Of a stretch of DNA of 64,000 nucleotides, positions 53,575-64,000 are shown one piece after another. Under the pieces are notes generated by a model. That model saw only the letters and a program-made list of their open reading frames with translations. It was not told the origin of the DNA and did no database searches. The position numbers were made by a program, and so were the translations under genes. Source of the DNA: Homarus americanus (taxonomy: Eukaryota > Arthropoda > Malacostraca > Decapoda > Nephropidae); NCBI RefSeq assembly GCF_018991925.1, contig NW_024744357.1, forward strand, positions 2,125,161-2,189,160. The letters are read 5' to 3'. Position 1 is the first letter of the stretch. Each line of letters starts with the position of its first letter.

Positions 53575-54245
53575 TCTTATAGGTCACCTGCTTGATGGGG
53601 GTCACCTGCTTGAGGGGAGGGTCACCTGCTTGATGGGGGTCACCTACTTGATGGGGATCACCTGCTTGATGGGAGGGTCACCTACTTGATGGGGATCACC
53701 TGCTTGATGGGAGGGTCACCTACTTGATGGGGGTCACCTACTTGATGGGGATCACCTGCTTGATGGGAGGGTCACCTACTTGATGGGGGTCACCTACTTT
53801 GATGTGAGGGTCACCTGCTTGATGGGAGGGTCACTTAACTGATGGGGGGTCACTTACTTGATGGGGGTCAACACCTACTTGATCACCTGCTTGATGGGAG
53901 GGTCACCTACTTGATGGGGATCACCGGCTTGATGGGAGGGTCACTACTTGATGGGGTTCACCTGCTTGATGGGAGGGTCACCTGCTTGAGGGGAGGGTCA
54001 CCTACTTTGATGTGAGGGTCACCTGCTTGATGGGAGGGTCACTTAACTGATGGGGGGTCACTTACTTGATGGGGGTCAACTACTTGATGGGGGTCACTTA
54101 CTTGATGGGGGTCAACTACTTGATGGGGGTCACCTACTTGATGGGGGTCACCTACTTGATGGGGGTCACCTGCTTGATGGGGTTCACCTATTTGATGGGA
54201 GGGTCACTTACTTGATGGGGGGTCACCTGCTTGATGGGGTAACGT
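53575..54245. repeat. Minisatellite, unit GGTCACCTACTTGATGGGG
   Basis: About 33 copies of a 19-21 bp unit (TTGATGGGGGTCACCTACTT and variants with GGGAGGGTCACCTGCTT). A higher-order block of several units is repeated (compare 53790-53880 with 54000-54080). A short Gly/Leu/Asp frame arises from it. Confidence 0.95.
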
Positions 54246-56117
54246 ATCTGTGTCTGTCTCAGTACCTGACACTTCCCTACCTTGCTAATGAACCTCTTAA
54301 CATGACCTATGACCCCTGACCTTCCACCCTCCCAGTTCCTTGAAAGTAAGGGTGTGACTGCTTGCTTGTGAGTCACCTACCTGATGAAGGGGAACTCCCT
54401 ACCCTAAGGCCGTGGCTCGTACAGGATCTTGGCTATAAGTCTTGCTCTCTGTGAGTCTGTCTGTGAGTGCCTTTCTGCTTCTCTTTCCTAATCTAACACC
54501 ACCAACACTTATCACATAAACAAGAGCTACTGAAAATGTTAGTCACGAATTATTACAACAATCAGGTCAGGGGTGCAATGATGTGAGCGGGCCGGGGGCG
54601 AGAGACGAAACATTCTCTCAGTGGGTCGACCAGCCGTCAGTTAGTCAGTTAGGAGAGGTGTTTGTATTACTGATCATTTCTGGAAATTAAAAAATTATTT
54701 ATATAAGTTATTTTTACTTAAACTACTTATCCTCATCTCCACGTCTTCTTAAGTGTGTTGTGGACTCGTTCGTAAGTCTTATTTTACTTTCAAGGACATA
54801 CTAGACAGTATCTTTAACCTCGTGACGAAATTGAAACGCAAACAGGCACACTTAGCGTTATAAATACAGGAAGTTTACCTCAGGAAAAATCAAATGAAGA
54901 GCGAAAGATGAAGCCGAAGATAAATATATCATGATAGGATAACGCTCGCCGATTGGCTAGGCCGCCTCAGTGAATGAGGAGGGTGACCCGTGATTGGTTG
55001 GGTGGTGTCATTGGAGAGGGATGCTCCTCTGTGAGTGGCTGTCACCTCATCAGTAAACAAAGCCCGGCACAGAACTCACAGGGTAATGTTACACTGTAAA
55101 CACACACTCTGAATACCAAACAACTTTAATGTGTGTGTTTGCTCGACCTTCCTCTTGTTTACTCGACACTAGCGAGATAAAAGAAGGTAGATTATCTTAC
55201 GAGTGTATCAAAGAGTAAAATATAACAAACAAAGAATATACTTTTTACCTTCGTAGCTATAGGAATACTTCCCCCTGAATGAGAAGGAATAAGAAATTAA
55301 TCCTACATATATGTTATAATAGTAAATATTAATAAAACCCATTTTTCGCTCGACTTTGAAGATTTGAATAATATTTATGTAATTTGACTAAGCATTTGTG
55401 AATAAAAGCAAACTGAAACGAAATAGTTTTAAAATACATTCAGTTGGATTACGAAAATGAATGAATTTGTCGATAGAAAATCAATACTACTACTACTACT
55501 ACTAACAATAATATCCTAGGACATTGCCCTTTTTCTGTTACTACAGTATGGAGACTGTTATAGGTAGAGGCCGGTACTGATCTCTAGAGTGAGGTAGAGG
55601 GTTACTGAAGGCCTCACAAGACCTCTCACGTGATCCAACGACTTCCAGGATCTCACACACACAAGCGAGTCTGTGTGAGAATTTTAATATATTCTTACAT
55701 TAAATTCATTCCCTCACCTAGAAAAGAAAATTACCGACATACAGTACAGTCTCAATATAATTTTGACGACATCTTCACTACCAAGACCCACAAGAACAAG
55801 TTATACACGAAGTCACATCACCAAGTAAGTTGATATTTTAACTTAAGATCCATTTGAGAATCTTTGTATTGTAGGTAAAGTTTGTAAGTTAGATACCTCC
55901 TCATGCCTCTATTTAAGGTGATATTTTAACTTAGGAACAATTTACGAAGCCAGTAAGACACATTATCGTAGACAGAAGAAATGTATGTATGAACCTCTGA
56001 GGGTCACGATCCTTCTTGGTTATATAACGTTAGGGAGGTGAAAGTGGTGTGTGTGTGAAAAGAGTAGTGCCATGTGTATATCTATCTATTTATCTATCTA
56101 TCTATCTGTATCTATCT
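54246..56117. other. Unassigned sequence with two inverted CCAAT boxes
   Basis: The most unique-looking stretch of the right half. GATTGG occurs at 54951 and 54992 (CCAAT on the minus strand), with an AT-rich TATA-like ATATATTTATC downstream on that strand (about 54922-54932). (CTA)n lies at 55485-55504. A GTAAGT donor-like site is at 55823. No exon could be confirmed. Confidence 0.35.
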
Positions 56118-56228
56118 AACTCGTAGGTTGGATGGATATATGAGCAATAGGGGTTGGGTGTAAATGGAACTGCCCAGTATGGGCCAATAGGCCCGCTGCA
56201 GTTTCCTCCATTCTTATGTTCTTATGAA
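56118..56228 (+). mobile_element. Isolated 3' end of the CR1-like LINE of 15.7-27.8 kb
   Basis: GTAGGTTGGATGGATATATG ... GGGTTGGGTGTAAATGG ... GGGCCAATAGGCCCGCTGC and the terminal CATTCTTATGTTCTTATG match the ends of copies B, D and E. Only the last 110 bp are present. A (TATC)n microsatellite lies immediately before it (56078-56117). Confidence 0.85.
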
Positions 56229-56335
56229 GCTCCCAGTTGTCCAGGTGGTATGCACGGCTCGTCATAGCACCTTATAAGTCTTCAGCTTTTACCTGGGCGT
56301 ACCTGTCGACGGTGTACACCTGTGCACGTGTGTGT

Positions 56336-56348
<13 letters not shown>

Positions 56349-56402
<54 letters not shown>
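56349..56402. repeat. (GA)n microsatellite
   Basis: About 27 GA dinucleotides following a short (GT)n (56326-56349). Confidence 0.97.
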
Positions 56403-56413
<11 letters not shown>

Positions 56414-56602
56414 AGAAATGACGGGTAAAAGGAATGAGGGGAAAGGAATAGAAAATGAGAGAAATGACACTGGCATTTCTTGAAACCTCCTGGAAAATCA
56501 GTATCTCTCCCACTCTCCTTTGCCCTTATCTTTCTCGTTTAACTCTCCCTCTCTCTGCTTTTCTCCTTTCATCCCCCCCTCTCTCTCTCTCGCTTTCTCT
56601 TA

Positions 56603-56900
56603 ATGATGTGAACAGGGCCGTCCCTAGGAGGGTGAGGGGCCCCAGAAACAACCACACTTCCTGGAGACTTAAAGTATATTTTAAACACCAGTACAGTTTC
56701 GGCTCATCACGAGCCCTTCTCAATTGGTAATGACAGAGACAGAGAATATTACACAATATATACACGTGGAGGCTGACTGACCCAAGCCGTCTGTGAACTG
56801 GGGATAATCTTCTGACCCAACCTTGGCCTGAACCAACCCTTCTTACACAAAAAAAAAAGTATATCCACAAAACTCAAAAGGAAGGAGTCACAGCTCAGGA
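56603..56900. other. Unassigned sequence with a stem-loop plus GAAAC motif
   Basis: On the minus strand near 56705-56730, GGCTCGTGATGAGCCGAAAC forms a GGCTC/GAGCC stem-loop followed by GAAAC, comparable to the hairpin motif at 48550-48590. No coding sequence. Confidence 0.35.
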
Positions 56901-57494
56901 CAGGACACAACCTGATCTCACTGGTTACTGACCCTGGTGGACTGGCTGTGTGGAGTGGAGTGCAATGGATTATGGAGTCAGATCATGCGGTCACCACCCC
57001 CACCAACCCCCATGGGACTGTTGCTATGGATGGTAAGGTCACGGTTGCGATGGTGGCGTAAACCGTCAAGTCAGATTAACCAGTCAACAGGTAATGTGTC
57101 CGAGGTCACTGGGTCTAGTGCTGGGCCCCGCGGGCCTGGATGTGAACGTGAGCGAGGAAAGAGACCCAGAATACAAGGACTGACTTGAGGGCGAGTGAAG
57201 AGAGCGAGACCGGGAATGATGGAAGTATGAGTGGGGAGAATGGGGTCCAGACTGCCAGCGTGGTCACTACCATAACCCCAGGTCTGAAAACTGTCCATGA
57301 CCCTGTACTTCTTCCATCATTCTCGGAGGAGGAACTCGTGGAACTAATGAGGTAATCTGTGTATAAAAAGCCTCTTGGAATAAAGGTGCAAGACGCATTC
57401 TCAAGAGCCCTACGGGCGATTAATATGAGAGGGTTAACTTTTTGATCAGGTTGATCTATGAAACCAACTCACAACTCTTACAAATCAGTTCAAG
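56901..57494 (+). pseudogene. Probable ORF1 remnant of the RNase H LINE
   Basis: Upstream of the endonuclease, one frame gives an acidic, Ser-rich segment (SVVTTITPGLKTVHDPVLLP, then FSEEELVELM and KPLGIKVQDAFSRALRAINM at about 57255-57430) broken by a few stops. Its position fits an ORF1 C-terminus. There is no zinc knuckle to confirm it, and the true 5' end is unknown. Confidence 0.35.
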
Positions 57495-58738
57495 ATGACA
57501 GGAGTAACACGAACGCTTAGGTTTATATCATGGAACATCCGGAGTGTTAACCTCAGAATTAACGACCTACAATGGTATGTTAAAGTTTTTAACATTGATG
57601 TAGTTGGCTTACAAGAACCTCACACGTCCAGCACCCAGAAGAAAGTTGCACCCAGGATAGCTGGGTTTACAGCACACAAGTGGAGCAGGAAGTGGCCTGC
57701 TCACATATGTAAAGAATGGTCTGGTCTGTAAATGTATCAAAACCCACAATGATGAAAGTATTCACTATCAACAATTTACAGTAAAGACAGCAAACAGTCA
57801 ATTTTCGATGTATAACATCTATGTTCGGTGTAATGAGCTGCGAGCTGACGAGTTACCAAAGCCATCAGGTAACAATGCTATGCTGTGTATGGGTGACTTT
57901 AACTCTCGTCACACTGTCCTCGGTGATGTCCAGTGTAACTAATGGGAGGGTGTTCGTGAATTACATCACTAATCATAATATCACTGTACATGACACAGAC
58001 AAAGTGACACATCTGATGGGGGGCAGACTTGATTATGTGATTGGGTATAACCTAGTAGACAGTAATGTCAAGGCTAAGGTCATCTCAGACCACCTAGTCA
58101 GTGATCATTATGCAATACTTACTGAATGCACTGTTGCTGATGTCAAGTGTGAACCCCATCCTAAGCTCAGAATTAACATCCCAGATAATCTTAAACTGCA
58201 CTTCAAGGCCTACATCCACAGATGGTATGCTGGATATACACCTGGGTCAGTGGATGAATTTTGCTGTGATCTTGTAAATGTCATTACCACATATTATACC
58301 ACCTGGGTTAAGTCAAGGAGGAAGGGGGGCAGCACTAAACCACCTCTGTGGACACATGACCCCATCCTCACCAAAGAAGGAGAGAAGGTAGAACAGCTTG
58401 CCAACACTTATAAGCAAAATAAAACTAGTGATAACCTCCTGGCATTCCTCAAAGCTAACAGAGAATTTCGTGAACTCAAAGGTCAGGTGAGAAACACCTA
58501 TTGGGAACAATTCTTACAGGGGATTAATAGAACAACCACTCTAGCAGAAGTGTGGAACAAAATTAGAGCCATTACCAAGTCACCCACCCCAGTCCAGCTT
58601 CATCACAGCCCTGCAGAATATGCTGACATGCTATTAGACCAATGGTCTAGTGTGTCACAAATCACTTCCCTGCCTCCTGACATACACAGCAATATCTTAA
58701 CACCACACACATTAATAGGGGTTTCAATATTGAAATAG
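57495..58738 (+). pseudogene. RNase H-type LINE copy 2, endonuclease and linker
   Basis: The endonuclease starts in frame 57495 (LRFISWNIRSVNLRINDLQW, VVGLQEPHT), shifts frame, and shows MLCMGDFNSRHTVLGD around 57880-57920 and the D-H pair in LVSDHYAILTECTV (about 58090-58140). A linker of about 200 codons follows in an open frame (57821-58738). At least two frameshifts and one stop (57729) disable the enzyme. Confidence 0.8.
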
Positions 58739-59760
58739 CCTGTTCCTCACCAGACCTTACCGACCAGTTTCCTATAACGCACCACGAACTAACAACAGCA
58801 CTAATGAAAGGTGAGTCATCCTCCCCTGGTGAGGATGGCATAACCTATAACACCCTGAGATTGTTGAATGAGATTCCTAACCATCCACTGCTTGACCTGT
58901 ATCAAATGAGCCTCACACAGGGTATTCTGCCTAAGACATGGACTCAAGGAAACATAGTTCCAATCCCTAAAGCTAATTCTCCAAACTTCAGGCCAATTTC
59001 ACTCACATCCTGTATGTGTAAAGTCCTTGAAAGAGTTGTTCTAAACCGTCTCATGTTTCAAGTCAAAGACAAACTCGCCCCTAATCTGTATGGGTTCATG
59101 CCCGGGCGTAGCACACAGACATGCTTTGCAGAATATCTTGTTCACTCAAAAGATAAGACACAAACAGCCTTCATAGACCTTAAATCAGCCTTTGATGTAG
59201 CTAATAGAGACATTATACTTGAGCAACTAGCTAATTTTGGCATCCAAGGTAACCTCCTGACATGGATAAAGGGTTATCTGTCCAACAGGTATGCCAGTGT
59301 TCTGTTTAGGGGAGTTAAAAGTACCAGATGCACAAGCTTATTGCTGACATTCCAGTTCAGCCAAACGAAGCCGTAATATGCTATGCTGATGATATCTGCA
59401 TTATGACACAAACCAAACTCAGGCTCCAAGCCTTGCTGGATGTATTTGCTCAGAGGACTGTTGAATGTGGTCTCATAATATCTGTTGACAAGACGAGGGT
59501 CCTCAATCCTCGTCCTGCTCACCCTCTGCCTCTTGACTATAACATTAACAGCATGCCCTTGGAACTATGTCTCTTTTATAAATGTCTTGGAATTAATGTG
59601 AATGGTGCGAACTTTGTCGGCATCCTTGGTGCCAAACTATTGCAGCGCATTAAACCCCTCAGAACCCTTGTTGGTAAGAGCTATGGAATTAACATCACCT
59701 ATGCTAGTACTTTCTATCTTCACTTGAGCTGTAGTTGATTATCATGCTCTTCATCTTGTA
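58739..59760 (+). pseudogene. RNase H-type LINE copy 2, reverse transcriptase
   Basis: Frame 58804-59376 covers fingers and palm: SSPGEDGITYNTLRLLNEIP, NFRPISLTSCMCKVLERVVL, YGFMPGRSTQTCF, TAFIDLKSAFDVANRDII and WIKGYLSNRYASVLFRGV. After a break near 59320 (the PQG block is lost), frame 59328-59738 has the catalytic VICYADDICIMTQTKLRLQA and the thumb (FYKCLGINVNGANFVGILGA). It corresponds downstream to the start of copy 1 (8490). Confidence 0.85.
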
Positions 59761-61128
59761 ACTATTCCCTTTAAACAACTAAACAAACTGGAGTTAGTAC
59801 AAAATGAAGCCATGCACACCATTCTAGGCTGCCCCAAATCTACTGAGTTGATGTTCTATCTAAGTAATCCCGACTATCTCGCTAACCTTCCACAAAAGAC
59901 TCTCTTTGGGGCGTGGCTTCATAAATGTGTTGCAGATCTCTTGAAACTGAATGTCCCAATCACCCCAGACGAACCTATTTATGCCATTCCTCCTTAGCTG
60001 GATATATAATTTCCTATTAATTACACTCCTGTTGATAGTAAGCAAATGTTAAACACCAATGTGGTGAGATGTATTACACTAAAAACTATTAACAGTTACC
60101 TAGAGAGTATTAAATCAAGTGAATGTTATGCTTTTACTGGTGGTTCTGTGCAGACAAACACAGGTAGAACAGGTGGTGCATGTGTAATATATAAAGAAAA
60201 TGAGATGATAGCGTCAAACATGTAAAGGCTGAACAACTGGGCCAGCACAACACAAACTAAGCTAATGGGGATCTACTTAGCCACAGACTACCTTAAAGAA
60301 AATGGAGGTGGGGTGATATTCTGTGTCTCCCAAAGTGCTTTGAAATCAATGAATAGACTGTCAGACTCCATGTCTAAAGTTGTCTGTGATATTAAAAAAA
60401 ATTTGATAACTGCTAAGGAGAACAACTTTCGTTTTGAATTTGTGTGGATTCCGTCCCATATTGGAATTATAAATCATGACCGTGCTGATAGACTGGCCAA
60501 TGAGGCATGTAAGAAAGAAAATGTTGACCGTGACTTTGGCCTGTCCAATGCTGTACTTAAAAACATTCAAGTCAAAATCATGAACTCTGATCTAGAAGAA
60601 CTGAGAAATGCAGAGAGACCTGGCAGTTGTAGCATTAGTAAATATGACAAATTTTGTGACAAGAGGTATCGGTATGGCCAGCATAAGGACAGAGCCAGAC
60701 AATGTGATGTAGTCGTGGCCAGAATTAGGCTAGGATACAGACACATGTGGCAAGTAAGTAACGCTGTACCCGTACCGGAACACTCAGCAAGTAAACTTTG
60801 TGATAAACCTTTAAAGCATACACCTGAACACTATATTATTGAATGTGACACTGTCAAAGACTTCAGGCCACCTGGCTTATTGTATCATGAACTATATAAT
60901 TACTACATTGAATCAGGAGTGCTTGAGGACATTCTTGCTGTCTATCCAAAATTTGCTACTAGCCCACACTGATTAGTCATCAAATAGAATATGATTTCTA
61001 CTGTATATGAACCTCTGTCCTGCGTGGCAGTGAACAGTGATACCACCCTCAGTGTCAAGACCTGACTAAATTACTCAGACTAGGCAAACTGTACTACAAG
61101 CTTTGTCAATAAATGTGTTAACTGCAAT

Positions 61129-61133
<5 letters not shown>
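59761..61133 (+). pseudogene. RNase H-type LINE copy 2, connector, RNase H, zinc-binding C-terminus and 3' UTR
   Basis: Relative to copy 1, a segment of about 106 bp is missing at 59838 (TACTGAGTTGATG joins two parts). RNase H lacks its acidic residues: TDGS reads TGGS (near 60138), the Glu of TELTGIY is Lys (near 60259), and FCDSQ reads FCVSQ (near 60323). Frame 60265-60972 then continues WIPSHIGIINHDRADRLANE, RIRLGYRHMWQVSNAVP and the zinc-binding LCDKPLKHTPEHYIIEC, ending KFATSPH. One 3' UTR unit follows (GAACCTCTGTCCTGCGTGGC) and the element ends at about 61133, abutting (CT)n. Confidence 0.85.

Positions 61134-61182
<49 letters not shown>
61134..61182. repeat. (CT)n microsatellite at the LINE 3' end
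   Basis: About 24 CT dinucleotides directly after CAATAAAAT. C/T-rich sequence continues to 61265. Confidence 0.96.
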
Positions 61183-61185
<3 letters not shown>

Positions 61186-61338
61186 TCTAATCCTCCCCTT
61201 CCCTCCCAATCTCTAATCCTCCTCTTCCCTCCCTCTCTCCCCTCCCTCTCTCCCCCCTCTTGCAGATGGTACAGAACCCACTCACCACCTTGACCTTTAG
61301 CCAATGACCTTCACTCTTCCTCTCACCACACTATTTTA

Positions 61339-61342
<4 letters not shown>

Positions 61343-61371
<29 letters not shown>

Positions 61372-61580
61372 TGTATGTATGTACAGTATGTATGTATGTA
61401 TGTATGTATGTATGTATGTATGTATGTACAGTATGTATGTATGTATGTATGTATGTATGTATGTATGTATGTATATACAGTATGTATGTATGTATGTATG
61501 TATGTATGTATGTATGTATGTATGTATGTATGTACGTATGTATGTATGTACAGTATGTATGTATGTATGTATGCATGTAC
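61343..61580. repeat. (TATG)n microsatellite with TACAG interruptions
   Basis: About 58 TATG units interrupted by TACAG at 61382, 61428, 61477 and 61549. A second (TATG)n tract occupies 61806-61878. Tyr/Val/Cys/Met frames are artefacts. Confidence 0.97.
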
Positions 61581-61582
61581 AA

Positions 61583-61700
61583 TAATAATAATAATAATAA
61601 TAATAATTGACGGTTTATTGAAAAAATTCTGCAGCCCGAAGGCTGAAAATATACATTGGACATAAATGACTTATTACATACATTGGTGGTTTAACAAAAG
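61583..61700 (-). mobile_element. 3' UTR fragment of the LINE family seen at 46747-47845
   Basis: On the minus strand: CAGCCTTCGGGCTGCAGAAT, TTTTTTCAATAAACCGTCAA and (TTA)n, matching CAGCCTTCTGGCTGCCAAGC ... AATAAACCGTTAATT and (TTA)n at 47788-47840. Upstream extent is uncertain. Confidence 0.75.
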
Positions 61701-61893
61701 CCTTCATTAGAGAAAGGTGAAGGAACATACAGTGAACATACAGATTAATGTAGGTGTTGAACAACAAACACGTAGTGTAGTAACTCCCTCCCAGATGGTG
61801 TATGATGTATGTATGTATGTATGTATGTATGTATGTATGTATGTATGTATGTATGTATGCGTGTATGTATGTATGTAATCTAATCTACCATTC

Positions 61894-61936
<43 letters not shown>

Positions 61937-62392
61937 TTAAATCAATAAACAGAATAATACCTTGAGCGATAAAGTAAAAATAAACAGATAATAAAAAACA
62001 CACGAATGAACAACTAAAAAACAAATAAACATCAATACAAATAAACAAACAAATACAAATAAACAAAAATAAAAACGTAAAATTCACCAAAAATGAAAAA
62101 CTCTGAAATATGTCTCTAATTTTTTATGATCCTTCTTTAACACCGAGAATGACCCGTACCTGTTCCTTAATTACTGAACTATCTGGGGTTGAGACCCATT
62201 AAACTCACCTGATAAATCCTGGTTATCTTTCTCGTCATCTAGAGTCGCATTTCTTTTTTAATTAGATCCCCGCCTCGATGTGGTGGTGCTGGTGGTGGTG
62301 GTGATAGCGCAGGTGGATGTCCTGATGATGAAAAGAAAAGATGGGTGAAAATAATGGGTGGTAACATATCAATCAATATTTCAGGTTACTAT

Positions 62393-62427
<35 letters not shown>

Positions 62428-63260
62428 ATAATAATAATAATCACTAGAATGCCAATATAAGTGTTCGCATACAATTCGTATTCACTTGTCAAGCTAAAAC
62501 AACCGTAGTTATCTCACCCATTATCACACTCGACATAGCTCTCATAGGGATCAACCAGCCTACCAAGTTTCAAGTAAATTCGTCCATTCATTCACTAGTT
62601 ATCACATGTAACACAAACTCCAAAAAATATCTTTACTCAAGGGTCAGATGAATTGTAAAATGAACACTGTGACTCCTGTTATCTCGGTAGGGTTGTCAAA
62701 ATCTTTCGTCCGTTGTGTCATATTGTCCCACACAAGACTGTAAAGATATATTTTGGAGCGAGTGATACATGGCAGAGAGGCCACGGGCGAGATGGACACT
62801 TAATATTTCATTAACTCAACTTGACAATGTAATTAGAGGAAATGATTAACTTGCGACCTTTTAGAGAATCTATTTTTGCTTCATATCACTAATACAGAGG
62901 GAGAAATAAAACCTATTGTAAAAGGTCGATCTTAGAATTTATACTACAAATTTAACTCTGATCCTCGTCACTTATATTCTACTTAAACTCTTCTGTGACC
63001 TTTGACCTCTAGTAATGGAGGTCAGCAAGATGACTGTGTGTGTGTGTGTGTGTCTTTGATGTTGATCCCATACGCTTGCTATTAAAAGTTGTCTGTCTGT
63101 ATATTAAGACGATTATTAAATTTAACTGTATTATTTACATTAATAACTTGCATTCATGTGTTTATGCTATCAAGATAAGATAATCAATGTAAGACTTTGT
63201 GAGAATCTATCTTTAAGTCGTAGTTTATGTGAGTCAGTCAGATACGTTCTTACAGCACCA
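61701..63260. other. Unassigned AT-rich sequence with simple repeats
   Basis: (TATG)n 61806-61878, (CA)n 61901-61932, an AAATAAACA-rich block 61945-62090, (CTA)n 62389-62425 and (GT)n 63036-63053. No supported gene. Confidence 0.6.
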
Positions 63261-63600
63261 ATTTAAGGGGAAAAACGTAAGAATCTTTGAGAATCTATTT
63301 GTTTGTCGTAGCTGAAATGAAAAAAAGATCGATGTGTTCTCAACGTCACTATATAGAGGAAATATTGTTGTAAGAATCGCAGAGGAAAAATACGATACAA
63401 ATCAGATAAGCAAATAGTTACGGCACGAATCTTGGAGGAAAAAATTATGGTACGGATCATAGAGGTAAAAATAAAATGTGGTACGAATCAGAGGAAAAAC
63501 ATATGGTACGAAAATATGAGGAAAAACTGCAGTACAAATCTCAAGAGGAAAACAATTACGATACGAATATGAGGAAAAAATTGCCGTGCGCACCAAATAG
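63261..63600. repeat. Degenerate 28-32 bp tandem repeat
   Basis: About ten loose copies of a unit near GAGGAAAAATTACGGTACGA then ATCA. Spacing varies, suggesting an old minisatellite. Confidence 0.6.
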
Positions 63601-63954
63601 AAATAATTATCTACCAGTATCGCTATCAGCCACCATCAGTAACAGGGCCGGTCAACATCCTCCTGCCTCCTCCTCCTCCTCATCATCATCTTCTTTCTTC
63701 TCCGCTCTTCCTGCTTCTGCACCACAAGGACGGACACTGCCAGGAGGGTCGGACTTCCCGCCCCGGCAACTTTTACGCTCCAAGCTCCGTCCTTCTCCGC
63801 CCTAGACACTTTGGAATTTCTGTTAATACCGCTCCCGTCTCGTCGGAAGGGTCCCTGAACTCTCCCTCGTCCGTGAAGGTACAGAACAATCCGGCTCTAG
63901 TCGATGATCTTGTAAACATCACCCCTGAGTGACGACTCCCAGAGGACGACAGTA

Positions 63955-64000
63955 CCAGCTTATAAATGGCTAGCTGAGGTTTCGTCAGTACCAAGTAACA
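63955..64000 (+). promoter_or_regulatory. Possible core promoter (TATA box and initiator)
   Basis: TATAAA at 63961-63966 is followed by TCAGTA at 63985-63990, an arthropod initiator-like sequence with its A 26 bp after the first T of the TATA box (slightly shorter than usual). The upstream 63640-63900 is GC-richer and non-repetitive compared with the rest. The window ends before any transcript evidence. Confidence 0.25.

Noticed and set aside
56526..56870. 114-codon minus-strand frame
   Set aside because: Spans a C/T microsatellite and the stem-loop region; composition-driven and unsupported.
61343..61665. Repeating Met-Tyr-Val-Cys frames
   Set aside because: Translation of a (TATG)n microsatellite in each frame.

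Overview
The window looks like repeat-dense, gene-poor DNA from an invertebrate nuclear genome, most likely an arthropod and plausibly a decapod crustacean. This is inference. It rests on at least five lineages of non-LTR retrotransposon, Ty3/gypsy elements, very dense di- and tetranucleotide microsatellites, long minisatellites, a perfect (TTAGG)4 run (the arthropod telomere unit) and a decayed copy of a protein family I know only from arthropods. Two runs of exactly 100 N (1779-1878, 13901-14000) are scaffold gaps. I find no complete host gene; nearly every protein-like reading frame belongs to a transposable element.

Layout. 1-1476: an internally deleted LTR retrotransposon on the minus strand whose upstream LTR carries a GC-rich minisatellite. 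1479-5130: three 3' tails of one CR1-like LINE. 5401-7290: a 283-bp satellite (six full units and one partial) with a tRNA-like pol III promoter in every unit. 7427-10310: a foldback repeat, a poly-A-tailed short element and a 5'-truncated LINE with an RNase H domain. 10812-13690: a CR1-like endonuclease/reverse transcriptase LINE interrupted by a 217-bp hAT-type MITE with a perfect 8-bp target duplication. 15690-27820: a head-to-tail series of decayed CR1-like copies, interrupted by a minus-strand LINE (21540-24300).

28502-34553 is the best-preserved element: a Ty3/gypsy retrotransposon with near-identical LTRs (409 and 422 bp), a perfect 5-bp target duplication, primer-binding site, polypurine tract, and gag-protease, RT and RNase H-integrase reading frames. 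Its three frames are offset from one another at two short homopolymers. 34900-38480 holds a minus-strand LINE ending in a C2H2 finger. 39000-43250 holds a TIR element, a three-fold 32-bp CCAAT-box repeat and several large minisatellites. 44125-45341 is a pseudogene of an arthropod multicopy family of unknown function. 46747-47845 is a LINE that has lost its catalytic core. 48483-48632 is a near-perfect hairpin. 51941-52840 holds G-rich and C/T-rich tracts, and 53575-54245 another minisatellite. About 56900-61133 is a nearly full-length but inactive RNase H-type LINE of the same family as 8490-10310. The rest is AT-rich sequence with microsatellites and a few weak promoter-like or first-exon-like signals.

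The elements do not form a pathway. They form a nested record of insertion, tandem duplication and decay, in which the gypsy element is clearly young and most LINEs are old. I found no convincing new multi-gene system. The observations most worth following are the satellite with tRNA-like promoters, the amplified LINE 3' UTR, the arthropod-specific pseudogene with possible transposase-like residues, and the hairpin with ribozyme-like features.
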